Source: Opisthocomus hoazin
Lineage: Eukaryota; Chordata; Aves; Opisthocomiformes; Opisthocomidae
Direction: 5' to 3'
DNA: 64,000 bases
Assembly: GCF_030867145.1 (NCBI RefSeq)
Contig: NC_134420.1
Coordinates: forward strand, 11,180,823-11,244,822
Under the pieces are notes generated by a model that worked only from the letters and a program-made list of their open reading frames with translations, was not told where the DNA came from and ran no database searches. Below, one piece after another: positions 12,001 through 24,305 of this stretch. The translations under genes were made by a program, and so were the position numbers. The stretch's first letter is position 1. Each line of letters opens with the position of its first letter.

Positions 12001-14639
12001 ACTGCAAGAAACTGCCACTGACAACATGAATCATTCTGCCTTTACCTACATAAATGTACTTTTTGCACATAAGGCAAGAAGCTAGAGGAGCAACTCTAGC
12101 TTGAAGTTTACACATTAATGTGTTATGTTTGTGTATGGGCAGACAGATGCAATGAGTCTGTGTTTACTGCAGTTTAAAGCTTTAAGTCACTAATTCACCT
12201 CTGCCCATCTGGCTTATATGTATGAGCTTTATACTTGCTTCAGACCTGTGCTCTCTTTCCCGGATTACGGCTGCTGTATGATGAGCTGTGACCTACAAAT
12301 TCTGACAGTGAGTGCAAGTGCAGCTGTACAGAGTCAGTATTCTAGTGTCATTTCGCTTCTCACCTCTACTCCCTTTCTTCCTACTTGCTCCCTTTGCACA
12401 AAGTCTACTTGCTAAATTAGACATATCTGACTGACTTTTCACCCTTTCAGCCCATGATGCCTGTGTGATTCTCTGCTGCAGCTAGGAGGACAGAGACAAC
12501 ATGAGGACAGAGAAAACAGTGGGGTTGATAAAACAGAAACCACCATTAGAGAAGCCATAATGTTGGACAAACTTCGACCTGGAACACAAGAACAGCTACG
12601 CCAGTGGGTACCCTGGGATAATATGCTGAGGAGCAGTTTAGAGGCAAATCTGGGAAGCAGCATGGTGAGGAAGTGACCTCAGCATTTCAGTCATATAAGT
12701 GGTATCTGCCATCTTAGTTTTTGATGTAGAGAAAACTATGAAAGTATTTCTGAAAGATTATTAATAAAACTACTGTTTTGGAGGACACTGCAATAGATTG
12801 ATGTCATGCTAAATTCATTACTGTTAATAATAATCTAATCTGTACCCCTACTCTTAACAAAGTTTTCTAAAACATACTTCTTGGTTAATTAAATCTGTAA
12901 TTCTACAGCTAAAACTATAAGAGGTGGAAATATTTCAATAGATGTGTACCTTCCATTTAGTTTTTATTTTCAAACAAAGAATTCAGGGTAATAACTCCTC
13001 TGACATCAAAGTCACTACTGGAGAAAATACTAATATTGGATCATGGACTTTCATAATTCTATGTGCTCCAATTTCCTAACTTGTTTGAATCCTGAAAGAT
13101 GAAAAAAGATTTGTATATGCTGAGTTAGGGAGATGTCTATCATGCTCATAAAAAGCATAGACTTTTTAATGTATCAGTAACTTTGTTTGGGACCCAGCTG
13201 AGAATGCTTTTACAATTTTACTATGTTTAAATGATTTAATATTTCAAATTCTTGCAGGCAGAAAAACTTGGAGCAAAAGTCATCTGTTTTAAAAGTTCCT
13301 AATGGAGCAGATCCTAGAGAACAGAAGCTAAGTTACTCCTGATATCAGGTCTTACAGGAAAAAAAATCCAATACTAGAACCACAGTTCAACAAATATTCT
13401 TGAGTGTTCTCTCTGTGTAGCTTTATTTGCTAGCAGTGTCACATTAAGATTAGAAAAGCAGCTGCTGAGTCATTCCTGTCATGAAACAACACTTCATACA
13501 GTATTTTCTAGAATCTTCCATGTTGCAATCTCCAAGTTTCAGCTTTCTTTTCTTTGCTAACCGGGATTAGCATAAGTCTCAGTTGTTTCTGTTCAGTGCG
13601 TTTGGATGTTAAAGGGCATGCTAAATGCGAGCTTTGGATCACAGCTCTGATCTTGTGCTATCTGAAAATAAATAGACTCTTTACATTTGGGAACACTGCC
13701 TCTGCCGAAAAAGAATTTGACTTCTGATCTTCATCATGAATGTTAGGGTGCTCCACTTTACCTAGAACTGGAACAGCTTGTATGAACAGAGACTTAACCT
13801 CAAGGAAAGGAAGGGAAGGGATAAAGAATGATATGTTGCAATAGCGTTTAGTATAATGTGAGCTTAGGATGAAAGGAACAAGATGGACCCTGCATAGTTG
13901 TCACTACAGGGGAGAGAGGACACAAAAAAGTTTAGGATGGATATTAAGTTACCACAAAAAGTAGGCAAAGCTACTCATTCCCTAAGAGTAAACCTATATT
14001 TCAGACATATCAGCAGGACAGTGCTGGCCTCCAAAATATTTCTGTGTTTCATTTTTAACCAAAATATTCCTGTATGTCACAGCTGCATGTGGCAGAAGAA
14101 ATAGGAAGCGATGGTGGGACCAAGAGAGCCTCTTACTGATGAATGACACCTCAGTTAGAGCTCTCTCTGGGAAGGAACATGCAAGAATAAGATGAGTTGC
14201 TTGTTGAAAATAAAAATGAACCCAAAATAATGCAAAGCATTTATAAATGATGCAAAAAAATTGCCTTCTGCTCAAAGACAATGGATGTTGTCAGAAATCT
14301 CTGAGACACATGAATCACCTCTACCTTCTGCCATAATATTTGCACCAACATGAAAGAGAATGCTGAGTAGAAATATGCAAGTACAGATCCACACAAACCA
14401 CACAGCCAGCAGTGGAATTAGTTCTTAGAAGAAAGTTTTGAGCTTCATTGCTAAAATGCCAAAGTTATGACCCGAGTCCTATACTAGTTTGAGACATTCA
14501 ATGATCACATTTGTGCAGTCAGTAGTGGTGGTAATTGTGAGGAAGCAATTCCAGCACCACAGCAGCTGTAGGCACAAAGAGAGTGAAGGTGTTGCACAGC
14601 TGTACAAGCTGGTATTGCTGTGACAATAAGTAGATCTCC
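9038..14639. other. Unique intergenic sequence between the two CR1 copies
   Basis: About 5.6 kb with no supported gene. It contains a (TG)7 microsatellite at 9974-9988. The open frames here are short (up to 111 codons, at 11310-11645) and show no recognisable family. This is the loop between the inverted repeat arms. Confidence 0.5.
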
Positions 14640-16857
14640 TACTTCCCCAGGAAAAAAATGGTGGGAGAAGTGGCAGTCAGAGCCTGTCCTGGGCTTAGTG
14701 ACCATGAAGTGATAGAGTTCTTGATGCTTGGTGAAGTAAAGAGGGTGGTCAGCAAAACCACCACCATGGACTTTCAGAGGACAGACTTTCAGTACTGTTC
14801 AGACTTTTCAGAACTGTTCAGCACGCTGGTTGAGAGAGTCCCTTGGGAGAGAGTCCTGAAGGGCAAAGGAGTCCAGGAAGGCTGGATGTTCTTCAAGAAG
14901 GTAGTCTTAAAGGCACAGGAGCACACTGTCCCCATGTGCCAAAAGACCAACCGGTAGGGAAGACGACCGGCCTGGCTGAACAGGGCACTTTTGCTGGGAC
15001 TCAGGAAAAAAGGAGAGCTTACCACTTTTGAAAGAAGGGGCAGGCGACTCAAGAAGAGTACAGAGGTCTTGTTAGGTCATGCAGAGAGAAAATTACAAAG
15101 GCAAAAGCCCAGCTAGAACTCAAACTGGCCACTGTTCTAACAGATAATAAAAAATGTTTTTACAAATACATTAACAACAAAAAGAGAGCCAAGGAGAATC
15201 TGAGACTTCTGTTGGATGCGGGGCGGGGCGGGGGAGAACATTGCCACCAAGGATGAGAAAAAGGTTCGGTACTTAACATCTTCTTTGCCTCAATCTTTAA
15301 TAGTCAGACCGGTTACTCCCAGGGTATTCAGTCCCCAGTGATGGAAGACAGCGATATAGAGCAGAATAAAACCCCCGTAATTCAGGAGGAAGTAGTTAAC
15401 GCCCTCCTACGCCACCTGGACAGTAACAAGTCTATGGGGCCGGATGGGATCCCCCCCAAGAGTATTGAAACAGCTGATGGAGGAGCTGGCGAAGATGCTC
15501 TCCACTATTTATCAGCAGTCCTGGCTACCAGGGGAGGTCCCAGATTACTGGAGGCTTGCCAATGTGACGCCTATCTACAAGAAGGGCTGGAAGAAGGATC
15601 CCGGGAACTACAGGCCTCCCAGCCTGACCTTGGTGCTGGGGAAGATTATGAAGTGGTTCATCTTGAGTGCGCTCACTGGGCATGTGAAGGACAACCAGAG
15701 GATCAGGTCCAGCCAGCACGAGTTCACGAAATGCAGGTCCTGCTTGACCAGCCTGATCTCCTTCTATGACCAGGTGACCCGCCTAGTGGATGACAGAGAG
15801 GCTGTGGATGTTGTCTACCTGGACTTTTGTAAGGCCTTTCACACTGTTTCCCACAGCATTCTCCTAGAGAAGCTGATGGCTTAGACAGGCGTACACTTCA
15901 CTGAGTGAAAAACTGGCTGGATGGCCGAGCCCAGAGAGTGATGGCGAATGGTTGGCAGCCAGTCACGAGTGGTGTTCCCCAGGGCTCAGTTTTGAGGCCA
16001 GTCTTGTTTAATACCGTTATCAATGATCTGGATGAGGGGATTGAGTGCTGCCTCAGTAAGATGACACCAAATTGGGTGGGAGTGTCAATCTGCTCAAGGG
16101 TAGGAAGGCTCTGCAGAGGGATCTGGACAGGCTGGATTGATGGGCCAGGGTGAACTGCATGAGGTTCAACAAGGCCAAGTGCTGGGTCCTGCCCTCGGAT
16201 CACAACAACCCCATGCAATGCCACAGGCTTGGGGAAGAGTGGCTAGAAAGCTGCAAGGCAGAAAAGGACCTGGGAGTGCTGGTTGACAGCCAGCTGAACA
16301 TGAGCCAGCAGTGTGCCCAGGTGGCCAAGAAGGCCAACAGCATCCTGGCTTGTATCAGGAACAGTGTGGCCAGCAGGAGCAGGGAGGTGATCGTGCCCCT
16401 GTACTCGGCACTGGGGAGGCCGCACCTCGAATACGGTGTGCAATTTTGGGCCCCTCACTACAAGAAGGACATTGAGGTGCTGGAGCGCGTCCAGAGAAGG
16501 ACAATGAAGCCGGTGAAGGGTCTAGAGAAGAAGTCTTCTAAGGAGCGGCTGAGGGAACTGGGGTTGCTTAGTCTGGAGAAGAGGAGGCTGAGGGGAGACC
16601 TTATTGCTCTCTACAACTACCTGAAAGCAGGTTGTAGCGAGGCAGGTGTTGGTCTCTTCTCTCAAGTAACTAGCAATAGGATGAGAGGCAATGGCCTCAA
16701 GTTCCATCAGGGGAGGTTTAGATTGGATATTAGGAAAAATGTCTTTACTGGAAGAGTTGTAAAGCATTGGAACAGGCTGCCCAGGGAAGTGGTAGAGTCA
16801 CCATGCCTGGAGGTGTTTAAAAAATGTGTACATGTGGCACTTCGGGACATGGTTTAG
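14640..16857 (+). mobile_element. CR1 LINE copy B, lacking its 3' tail, defective
   Basis: From about 14650 the + strand reads the end of the CR1 endonuclease domain (a GLSDHEVIEF motif near 14690). The reverse transcriptase follows: an S-M-G-P-D-G-I-P block near 15435, NVTPIYKKG near 15570, VVYLDFCKAF near 15810 and [10 protein letters not shown] near 15970. The C-terminal 235 codons are at 16150-16857. The FADD motif is lost by the same short deletion as in copy A (near 16055), and the same stop follows the LLEKLMA segment near 15880. The match to CR1 ends at the final stop codon (16855-16857). No 3' UTR or terminal repeats follow, unlike a normal CR1 insertion. The 5' boundary is approximate. 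Confidence 0.9.
15608..16857 (+). repeat. Inverted repeat arm B (1,250 bp)
   Basis: Ungapped inverted match to 7788-9037, about 99.7% identical by eye. To the left, copy B continues as CR1 while copy A does not. To the right, copy A continues into the CR1 3' UTR while copy B does not. Confidence 0.9.
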
Positions 16858-18078
16858 TATGCTGATTTTGAGAGAATTATGAAAGTTGTAATGAAAAAGC
16901 TAATGGAACTCTTTAATCTCAGTGTGAGAGCACCATCTAGAGGCAAGTAGCATGCCCCGTACCAGGTTAAGCATGCCAAGATCTCAATAAACTGACAAAC
17001 TGCTTTTGTATTTAAATTGAGAATGCTTTGAGAAAATAATCTCAAACTTCTCTGTATTAAGGGATTTTTTTTCTCCTGCACTGTTTATTATTGTGAAATG
17101 GAATAAGCTGGTGTGAAATCTCCAGTGACATTTGCAAAGACAAGGATGTGAGAAATCAACAGTCAAAGAAGTATAATCCTATCGTGACACCCATGGTTGA
17201 AGAATGATGTAATTTTTCTTCCAGTTCTCTGGAAACATGATTACAGTTGCTCTATATGCTGAAACATATGATATATATGCCCCAGTCTGAGACAGATGTT
17301 AACACAAGCGTTTCTTCAAGCAACAGTGCATACTAGAGTACGCCACCATTAGCATCCACCTGAGTGCATTTAGACATCCTTTCACATGCAGTAAAAAACA
17401 TTTGTTTCCATTATGATCGTTTGTGGGGTTCTGCTTTATATAGTTAATATCTGATAGAGGATTATTGGAGTTGCTAAGTATTACAGGGCTTGACACCTCT
17501 TTTGTATAGGCAAAATAGTTGTAATCCCACTGAATTTGTAGAGTACCTTGGTTTAAACTGCAACGAATTAGAAATAAAGCAAGCCCCCTGCATCCAGACC
17601 TTCATATTTAGGAAGACTGGACACGTTTATGACTCCTTAGAGGATTTTGATTTTCGCTGCGATACACCTTGGGTAATCTGCACCTTGTGAAAAGAGACCC
17701 AAGATGCTGCAATATGTAGAAGTGGAAAATTCTGTCTGCATACTTTTGGTTCATGTGACAAACAATGAGCCTGCTGTCTTAACAACTCAGAGGCACCCGT
17801 AAGATTCTGAAGTAATTCCAAAGTATGTGCAGCTGTCATGGAAAGACCAATTAGACAGGGGCAATAATACTAATTACATGTTTTCTGAATGCATCAGAAG
17901 GAAGACCAGATACCTAAATTACTATGGGCTGTGTAGTATCATAAAGCATAACTACATCTCTGTCATGGAAAAATCACATTTTAATTCAGTTTTGCACTTT
18001 CACAAAGGTACTCTTCTTTAGGTATGGAGGAAACATAAAGCTCAGATATCTTAAAAAACCTGAAAAAATCCTCATAAA
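16858..18078. other. Unique intergenic sequence, no gene seen
   Basis: About 1.2 kb between two CR1 copies. No coding frame or repeat recognised. Confidence 0.5.
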
Positions 18079-19262
18079 ATCACAGAATCACAGAATCACA
18101 GAATCACAGAATAGTAGGGGTTGGAAGGGACCTCTGTGGGTCATCTAGTCCAACCCCCCCGCCGAAGCAGGGTCACCTACAGCAGGCTGCACAGGACCTT
18201 GTCCAGGCGGGTCTTGAATATCTCCAGAGAAGGAGACTCCACAACCTCCCTGGGCAGCCTGTTCCAGTGCTCCGTCACCCTCAGAGAGAAGAAGTTCCTC
18301 CTCATGTTCAGACGGAACTTCCTGTGCCTCAGTTTGTGCCCATTACCCCTTGTCCTGTCACTGGGCACCACTGAAAAGAGCTTGGCCCCATCCTCCTGAC
18401 ACCCACCCTTCAGATATTTGTAGGCATTTATAAGGTCCCCTCGCAGCCTTCTCTTCTTCAGGCTGAACAAGCCCAGCTCCCTCAACCTCTCCTTGTAGTG
18501 GAGATGCTCCAGTCCCCTCACCATCCTTGTAGCCCTCCGCTGGACTCTCTCCAGTAGCTCTTCATCCTTCTTGAACTGGGGAGCCCAGAACTGGACACAG
18601 TACTCCAGATGAGGCCTCACCAGGGCAGTGTAGAGGGGAAGGAGAACCTCCCTTGTCCTGCTGGCCACACTCTTCTTGATGCACCCCAGGATCCCATTGG
18701 CCTTCTTGGCAGCCAGGGCACACTGCTGGCTCATAGTTAACCTGTCGTCCACCAGGACACCCAGGTCCCTCTCCGCAGAGCTGCTCTCCAGCAGGTCCAC
18801 CCCAAGCCTGTACTGGTGCATGAGGTTGTTCCTCCCCAGGTGCAGGACCCTGCGTTTGCCCTTGTTGAACCTCATCAGGTTCCTCTCTGCCCAGCTCTCC
18901 AGCCTATCCAGGTCATGCTGAATGGCAGCACAGCCTTCTGGTGTATCTACCACACCTCCCAGTTTGGTGTCGTCAGCAAACTTGCTGAGGGTACATTCTA
19001 ACTCTTCATCCAGGTCGTTGATGAAGAAGTTAAACAAGACTGGGCCCAGTACTGACCCCTGAGGGACACCACTTGTCACCAGCCTCCAACTAGACTCAGC
19101 GCCGCTGATGACAACCCTCTGAGTTCTGCCATTCAGCCAGTTCTCTATCCACTTCACCGACCACTCATCCAGCCCACACTTCCTCAGCTTCCCCAGGAGG
19201 ATATCATGGGAGACTGTGTCGAAAGCCTTGCTGAAGTCAAGGTAGATAACATCCACAGCTCT
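18079..19262 (-). mobile_element. CR1 LINE copy C: 5'-truncated, reverse-transcriptase part still open
   Basis: The 3' terminus (left) has four perfect copies of ATCACAGA (18079-18110), then a 3' UTR. A - strand frame of 359 codons (19256-18177) covers the C-terminal part of the CR1 reverse transcriptase. It begins just before the [11 protein letters not shown] block (first catalytic Asp), followed by [12 protein letters not shown], an intact FADDTKLGG block (the catalytic Asp pair), a thumb region, and the conserved [11 protein letters not shown] and [16 protein letters not shown] tail. The endonuclease and the fingers part of RT are missing, so it cannot transpose. The unbroken frame suggests a younger insertion than copies D-F. 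Confidence 0.95.
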
Positions 19263-22200
19263 CCCTATTAATTTATTATTAGCTAAAAATAGCTAAATAT
19301 TAGCTAAAAATAGCTATTACTTAATAACAAGTTTTGCTTAAGTATAACTACATACCAGTTCCCTGGGTAATTATTTTTTTTTTCAGAATTCTATTCTAGG
19401 TGCTTTCAGAGTCATGTTCAATATGCTTTTAATAAACACTCCCAAATTAACAAACACTCAAAAAATCACATTGTTGTATGAGATTTGCAATTAACCAATT
19501 TCCTATATCTATCCAGCCCAGCGAAAGTGTCATTTTAGCCTGATAGGTACATCCATACCAGCTATATTATAGTTAGCTCAAGCCACACTAGCATCAGTAA
19601 GAATATCTTCAGAGAGCTTGTTTATGGCCTGCCACACCATGGTGAAGCTCATGCCACCAGGCCTTCTTTATGCTTGCTATATTAAGTAGCTGGATTCCAA
19701 AGAGCTTGAATGTGCCTATCCACATTGCTTTTGCAGCTTCACCTAGCTGTGCAGATATGCCCAGGACAGACTTTTAACGGCATTACAGTCTACTTTATAA
19801 ATTCAGTGTAGTCCCACAGATACTACAGCAATACTCAGTGGTTATGAGGATCCCTCTAAACCAGGGTGATGCAGCCCCCTCATTCTGCAGTCCTTTTACT
19901 TGGCTCTTCTTGCTCTTTCTCTTCCTGTAGCTCCATTCCCTTCTGCCTGTATCCATACTTAATTAGGGGTAAACTACTGTAAGGGACATTTAAAGGTGGC
20001 CAGGAAAGGACTTTCTAAAAACTGTAATTACTCTTTTTTGTTTCTTTACATTGGCTAAAGGAAAAACAAAAGGCCTTTTTTTTCAAGTTAAAGAGTTGCT
20101 TCCTCCTCCTATGTTCCACCTTCTCCCCTCACTTAATTTCACCAACCTTGTCAGGTCTTGCTCAATGTCTGCCTGGAGACAGGTGTGTCCCCTTGTCTTG
20201 ATCACGCACTGTACATGTGGGCAGTGAGATGACAAATCTCAAACAACTCTTTCCTTCTCCAGTTGATTTAGAGGTTGCAGTGATTAAACAGGAGATAAAA
20301 AAAAAAATTTTGATGAACTTTTAATGACAAAATTCTTTCAGCTATTCAGCCTCTTACTTTCATTCTCTGGGATGTCACTATCTCCTTCTCTGTCATCGTA
20401 AAGTTTCCTAGGTTAGATAAGGTCTTTATTATTAAAATACTTTTTACACTTTTTAGTGCTTCCTTGGTGTTTGCTACGGAGAGTAAAATCTAGAAGTCAA
20501 GGATTACTTTTTCTTTTAGCTTTATGTTGGGACATCATGTGGCCTGCACACAGCACCTGTAGAGGGTTGAACATGTAGCATAAGTTCTCTGCACCTTGAT
20601 TGCGTTTAGCTTCCTGGGCTAGGAACAAATGTCACTTGACAAAATGTCAAAAAATGCAGTTGTGTCCATTCCTTGTAAGTCTAGCAGAGGATGAAGTTAT
20701 CTTTGAATGTTGGAGGAGAGTTAAGAATTTTCTGGGATTGCAGTTAAAATCTAGTTGGAGGATAATTCCAGGTCTAATGATACCAGAATATAACTGAAAC
20801 CAAGGATATTATAAGGATCAAATTATATCCTTGAGGATATATATAAATCTCCCCAGGGAAATCAACATAAAACATATACAAATAAAATTCTATTCTTATT
20901 GGAAAAAACAAGACGATCAGGGTATTTGGTTTCTGTATGTTTTGGGTTCTGGGGTATTTTTTTTTTGTGTGTGCTGGAGGAACTAAGTAGAGAGTGGAAA
21001 AATTACTTTAACATAGATCAATGGCTCTCAATTCTTATGCGTTCAATCACATGCTATAGCTTAAATCCTAAAAAAGTGAAAGAGAAACATTTTCAAAACT
21101 TCTTAATTACATGTTTTTAAAGTATTTAAAGTTCTATTTCCATGAAAACCATGTGACAGTTATGAATAAAGAACAATTTAACACAGTCTGTTTTCGTAAT
21201 GAACAGATCTTTGGAGATGCATGATTTTGGGGGTGAAGATTGTATTACTGCATCGGAATACTGATGTAAGTGCTATCATATGAATAAGATATTGCGTGAA
21301 TCCCTATTACTACTTCTACTTTTTACTTATACCTGACCTATCTCAAATATCTACAAATTTTCTTCACATAGGCCTAGTTTCTGTTGGTTTATTCTGGCTA
21401 GAAATCTGACAGTCTTTGCTCCACAGCTGAGTAGAAATGCTCATGTGCCTGGTTCATGCAGCTCCAATATTTGTGGCAGTGATGTGTAACTGGGAGGAGG
21501 ACGCAACAGGTAAGGTGGTAACGTCCTAAAGCATTCTTAGATCTGTAAGAGTTCATTTGTCAACATTGAAATTGAACAGACAAATCAGCTACATCACAGT
21601 CCAGATTCAACCTTTGCTCAACCACAGTTCATTGACTTCATCAGAATCACTTCAGGCTTAACTTGGCCCAGTTTCTCTTTGTTGGAGTGACCATGGAAAG
21701 GTTGTGTCGTATTCCATATTATTTGCATAGCAAATTGTTCAGGTATATTTTCTTAGGAGTAGGCTTTTTGGCTATCTGTTGTCTTCTCAGACACGTGAGA
21801 GATTTGCTTCTCATCAATATGAATCAAGCATCAGTAGCAAAAGCAAACCCATTCACTGCGCTCTTGCTGATAACTGGATGGCCACACGCTCAAGTCAGGG
21901 CAACCCTTTCCCTTCTCCCCACGCGAGGGCAGCGTGGCTAACGGCACACTCCCATGCAGCGCTGTGCCTGCGCTCAGGTGCTTTTTTAGCTGTCGCTAGG
22001 TAGGTAACTATTCGTTCTGCAGCTTTTATGAGTGTAATAGAGAAAAGTCTTTAAAATAAAATACAGAAGAAAATGTTTTCTCTTTATAGGTGTTTTACAA
22101 CCTATCATGTCCCCTCTAGCACTAAAATCTGGACAAAACATGTTTGATAGCATACTAATTAGGCTCATATACAAAGTGACCTTCCTCAGCTTTCTAATAT

Positions 22201-24305
22201 ATGCAAGAATTGAAGAATATCCATGTAAAGATGATAAACAGTTGTCCCCCAAGCTTCTTACCATTTTTTCTCATTTCCCCAGCAAGTAAACCCCTATCCT
22301 TGCTGGTAGTCCATGGGATGCTTGAAGCTTTTATTGTGCATGTCATCAAAGCAAACTGCCATAGAAAAGAAGGTGCCCAGGTCAAACATCAGTTAAACCC
22401 TAAGTTCAAGAGCTTATCCCTATGCTAGGAGTTGCAGAGAGTCTCTTGGAAACCTATGGCCTCCCTAAAATTTCACTACTCCGCAGGGGCATAATTTACA
22501 GACCTTTATTTAAATTTAAACTTGCATGTTTTCGAATTAAATGTAAGTCCATTGATAACGTCAATAAACTGTCATCATACATCAGAATTTAATACAAAAT
22601 TGACTTCACTGAGACTAGGCTTCTTGCTGTGCATCCCTGCCTTTACAATGGTAAAAGAACTGTCTTTGCTAATGAATGTCCAGTCGCCTCTCAGAATGGA
22701 AAGCTGGGAGCCAGACAATCTGATCTGTAGGCTGAATTCTCCTGTTAGGATCACTGCCACAACTGGAGGGAGTTTCCACAGAGAGAACATTAGGCTTGCA
22801 AGAGCAGTGCTGTCTGAGGAAACTTAGGTGACGTTCTGTGCTTGTGAAACTGTATCAGCAAAAAAACAGAAACATCCCGACAGTCTGGTTTCAAGGGCCA
22901 CCTAAGAGTGTTTGGTCCATCTAATTTACACTGAAGGAAGCCACTGCCACTGAACGCTTGAAAGTGCTGTCAGACCTCTTTAGGGTCAGAAAAGAAAAAT
23001 ATTGAATATATTATACTCTGTGTGCATACACTGAGTGAACAGAAAAGCATTATAAGTGCTGCTTCTCCTTGTTGTATGTGTGATTTAGACAGTATGATAA
23101 GTTCAAATGACACCTCCTCCCACAAAGTATTTTGTATCTTTGATTTGTTTTTCTGGTTCTGTGAAAGATAATCTGAAGAAATCAATTAGGTGTACAGATG
23201 TAATGATAACATGAGCCAAGAAAAATGCATGCTAGGCAAAAGAATGACCTTTGTGATACATCCATCTCAGCCCTTGATTACAAATATTCATGACTAATGG
23301 TATAGTTCTAATTATAATGGAACACTTATTCCTGAGATGCTGCAAATGCATCAGATTTTCAAAAGCTTTTGTATTTAAAAGTTTTGCCAGTGTTTGCTGA
23401 AAACCCTTGAGAGGCAATAATTTTCTGTGAAACTTGCCAAAGCAAACTTGTAGCCAAGATATTGCTTGATAAAATTCCTAAATGAGGTAAATCACATTGA
23501 TTAAAAAAAAAAATTGAACGCACAATTATTCTTTCCTTTCACACATATACTTTTTCAGCATCTGGATTCTTTTTCTGATGAAAACAGAAAGTGAGGGGAC
23601 AACATCCTTGTGGGAAACTCATGCTGCAGTGGATGATATCTCTTGACATGCAATATTCTTAGCAATACAGAAATTACTATATCAGGTCATACTCAAGGTC
23701 CATTTTGCCTTCTTCATCTACTACTTTATTAGCATATTCAAATAATTCTGAGAAATAAGTGAAGTGGGATCTTCTTTGTTTATTTTGATTCATCTTGCAA
23801 TTTTTTATTATCCCATTTTAATTCTTAAGGCAATCAATGTACCTAAATAAAGTTTGCTATTGTATTATGCACCAGATCACCTCAAGAGCCTTTTTCAGTG
23901 ACTGGTATAGCTGGTTCACTGTCCTCTGGAACAGAGGCTATTTCTATTGAATGTTTTGCTTTGTGTAACCAAAACTAAATATTGAAGATCCTTTAACTAC
24001 CTTACATAACTTGTTTCTTTCTCTAGTTACTATATCGCTTTCCTTGTAAATTAATGACATTTGAAATGCCTAGTTCAGCCTCCTTTGCACAGCTAAAATT
24101 TCATTATTTTCAATCAACTTTTCTTTGTATATCTTTAAGTATAACATATTGCCTTTTTTTCTTTGACTTTTATTTTGCATATGAAACTTCTATGTAACTA
24201 CCTCAGCCTAGAATCCTTTTTTTTAAATAAAATTTGCTGCAGAGACATGGTGGAAACTGTGTTCTACCTTGTCTGTGTGTCTTGCATATTTTTCCCTTTC
24301 CTTCA
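19263..24305. other. Unique intergenic sequence, no gene seen
   Basis: About 5 kb, AT-rich. A 21-bp tandem duplication (TATTAGCTAAAAATAGCTAAA, in part) lies at 19277-19317, directly at the truncated end of CR1 copy C. Open frames up to about 100 codons show no known domain. Confidence 0.5.

Noticed and set aside
18079-18110. Four ATCACAGA units resembling a direct-repeat or CRISPR-like array
   Set aside because: This is the normal 3' terminal microsatellite of a CR1 insertion. There are no spacers and the genome is a vertebrate one.
18676-19001. + strand frames opposite CR1 copy C
   Set aside because: Antisense shadows of the CR1 reverse-transcriptase frame.
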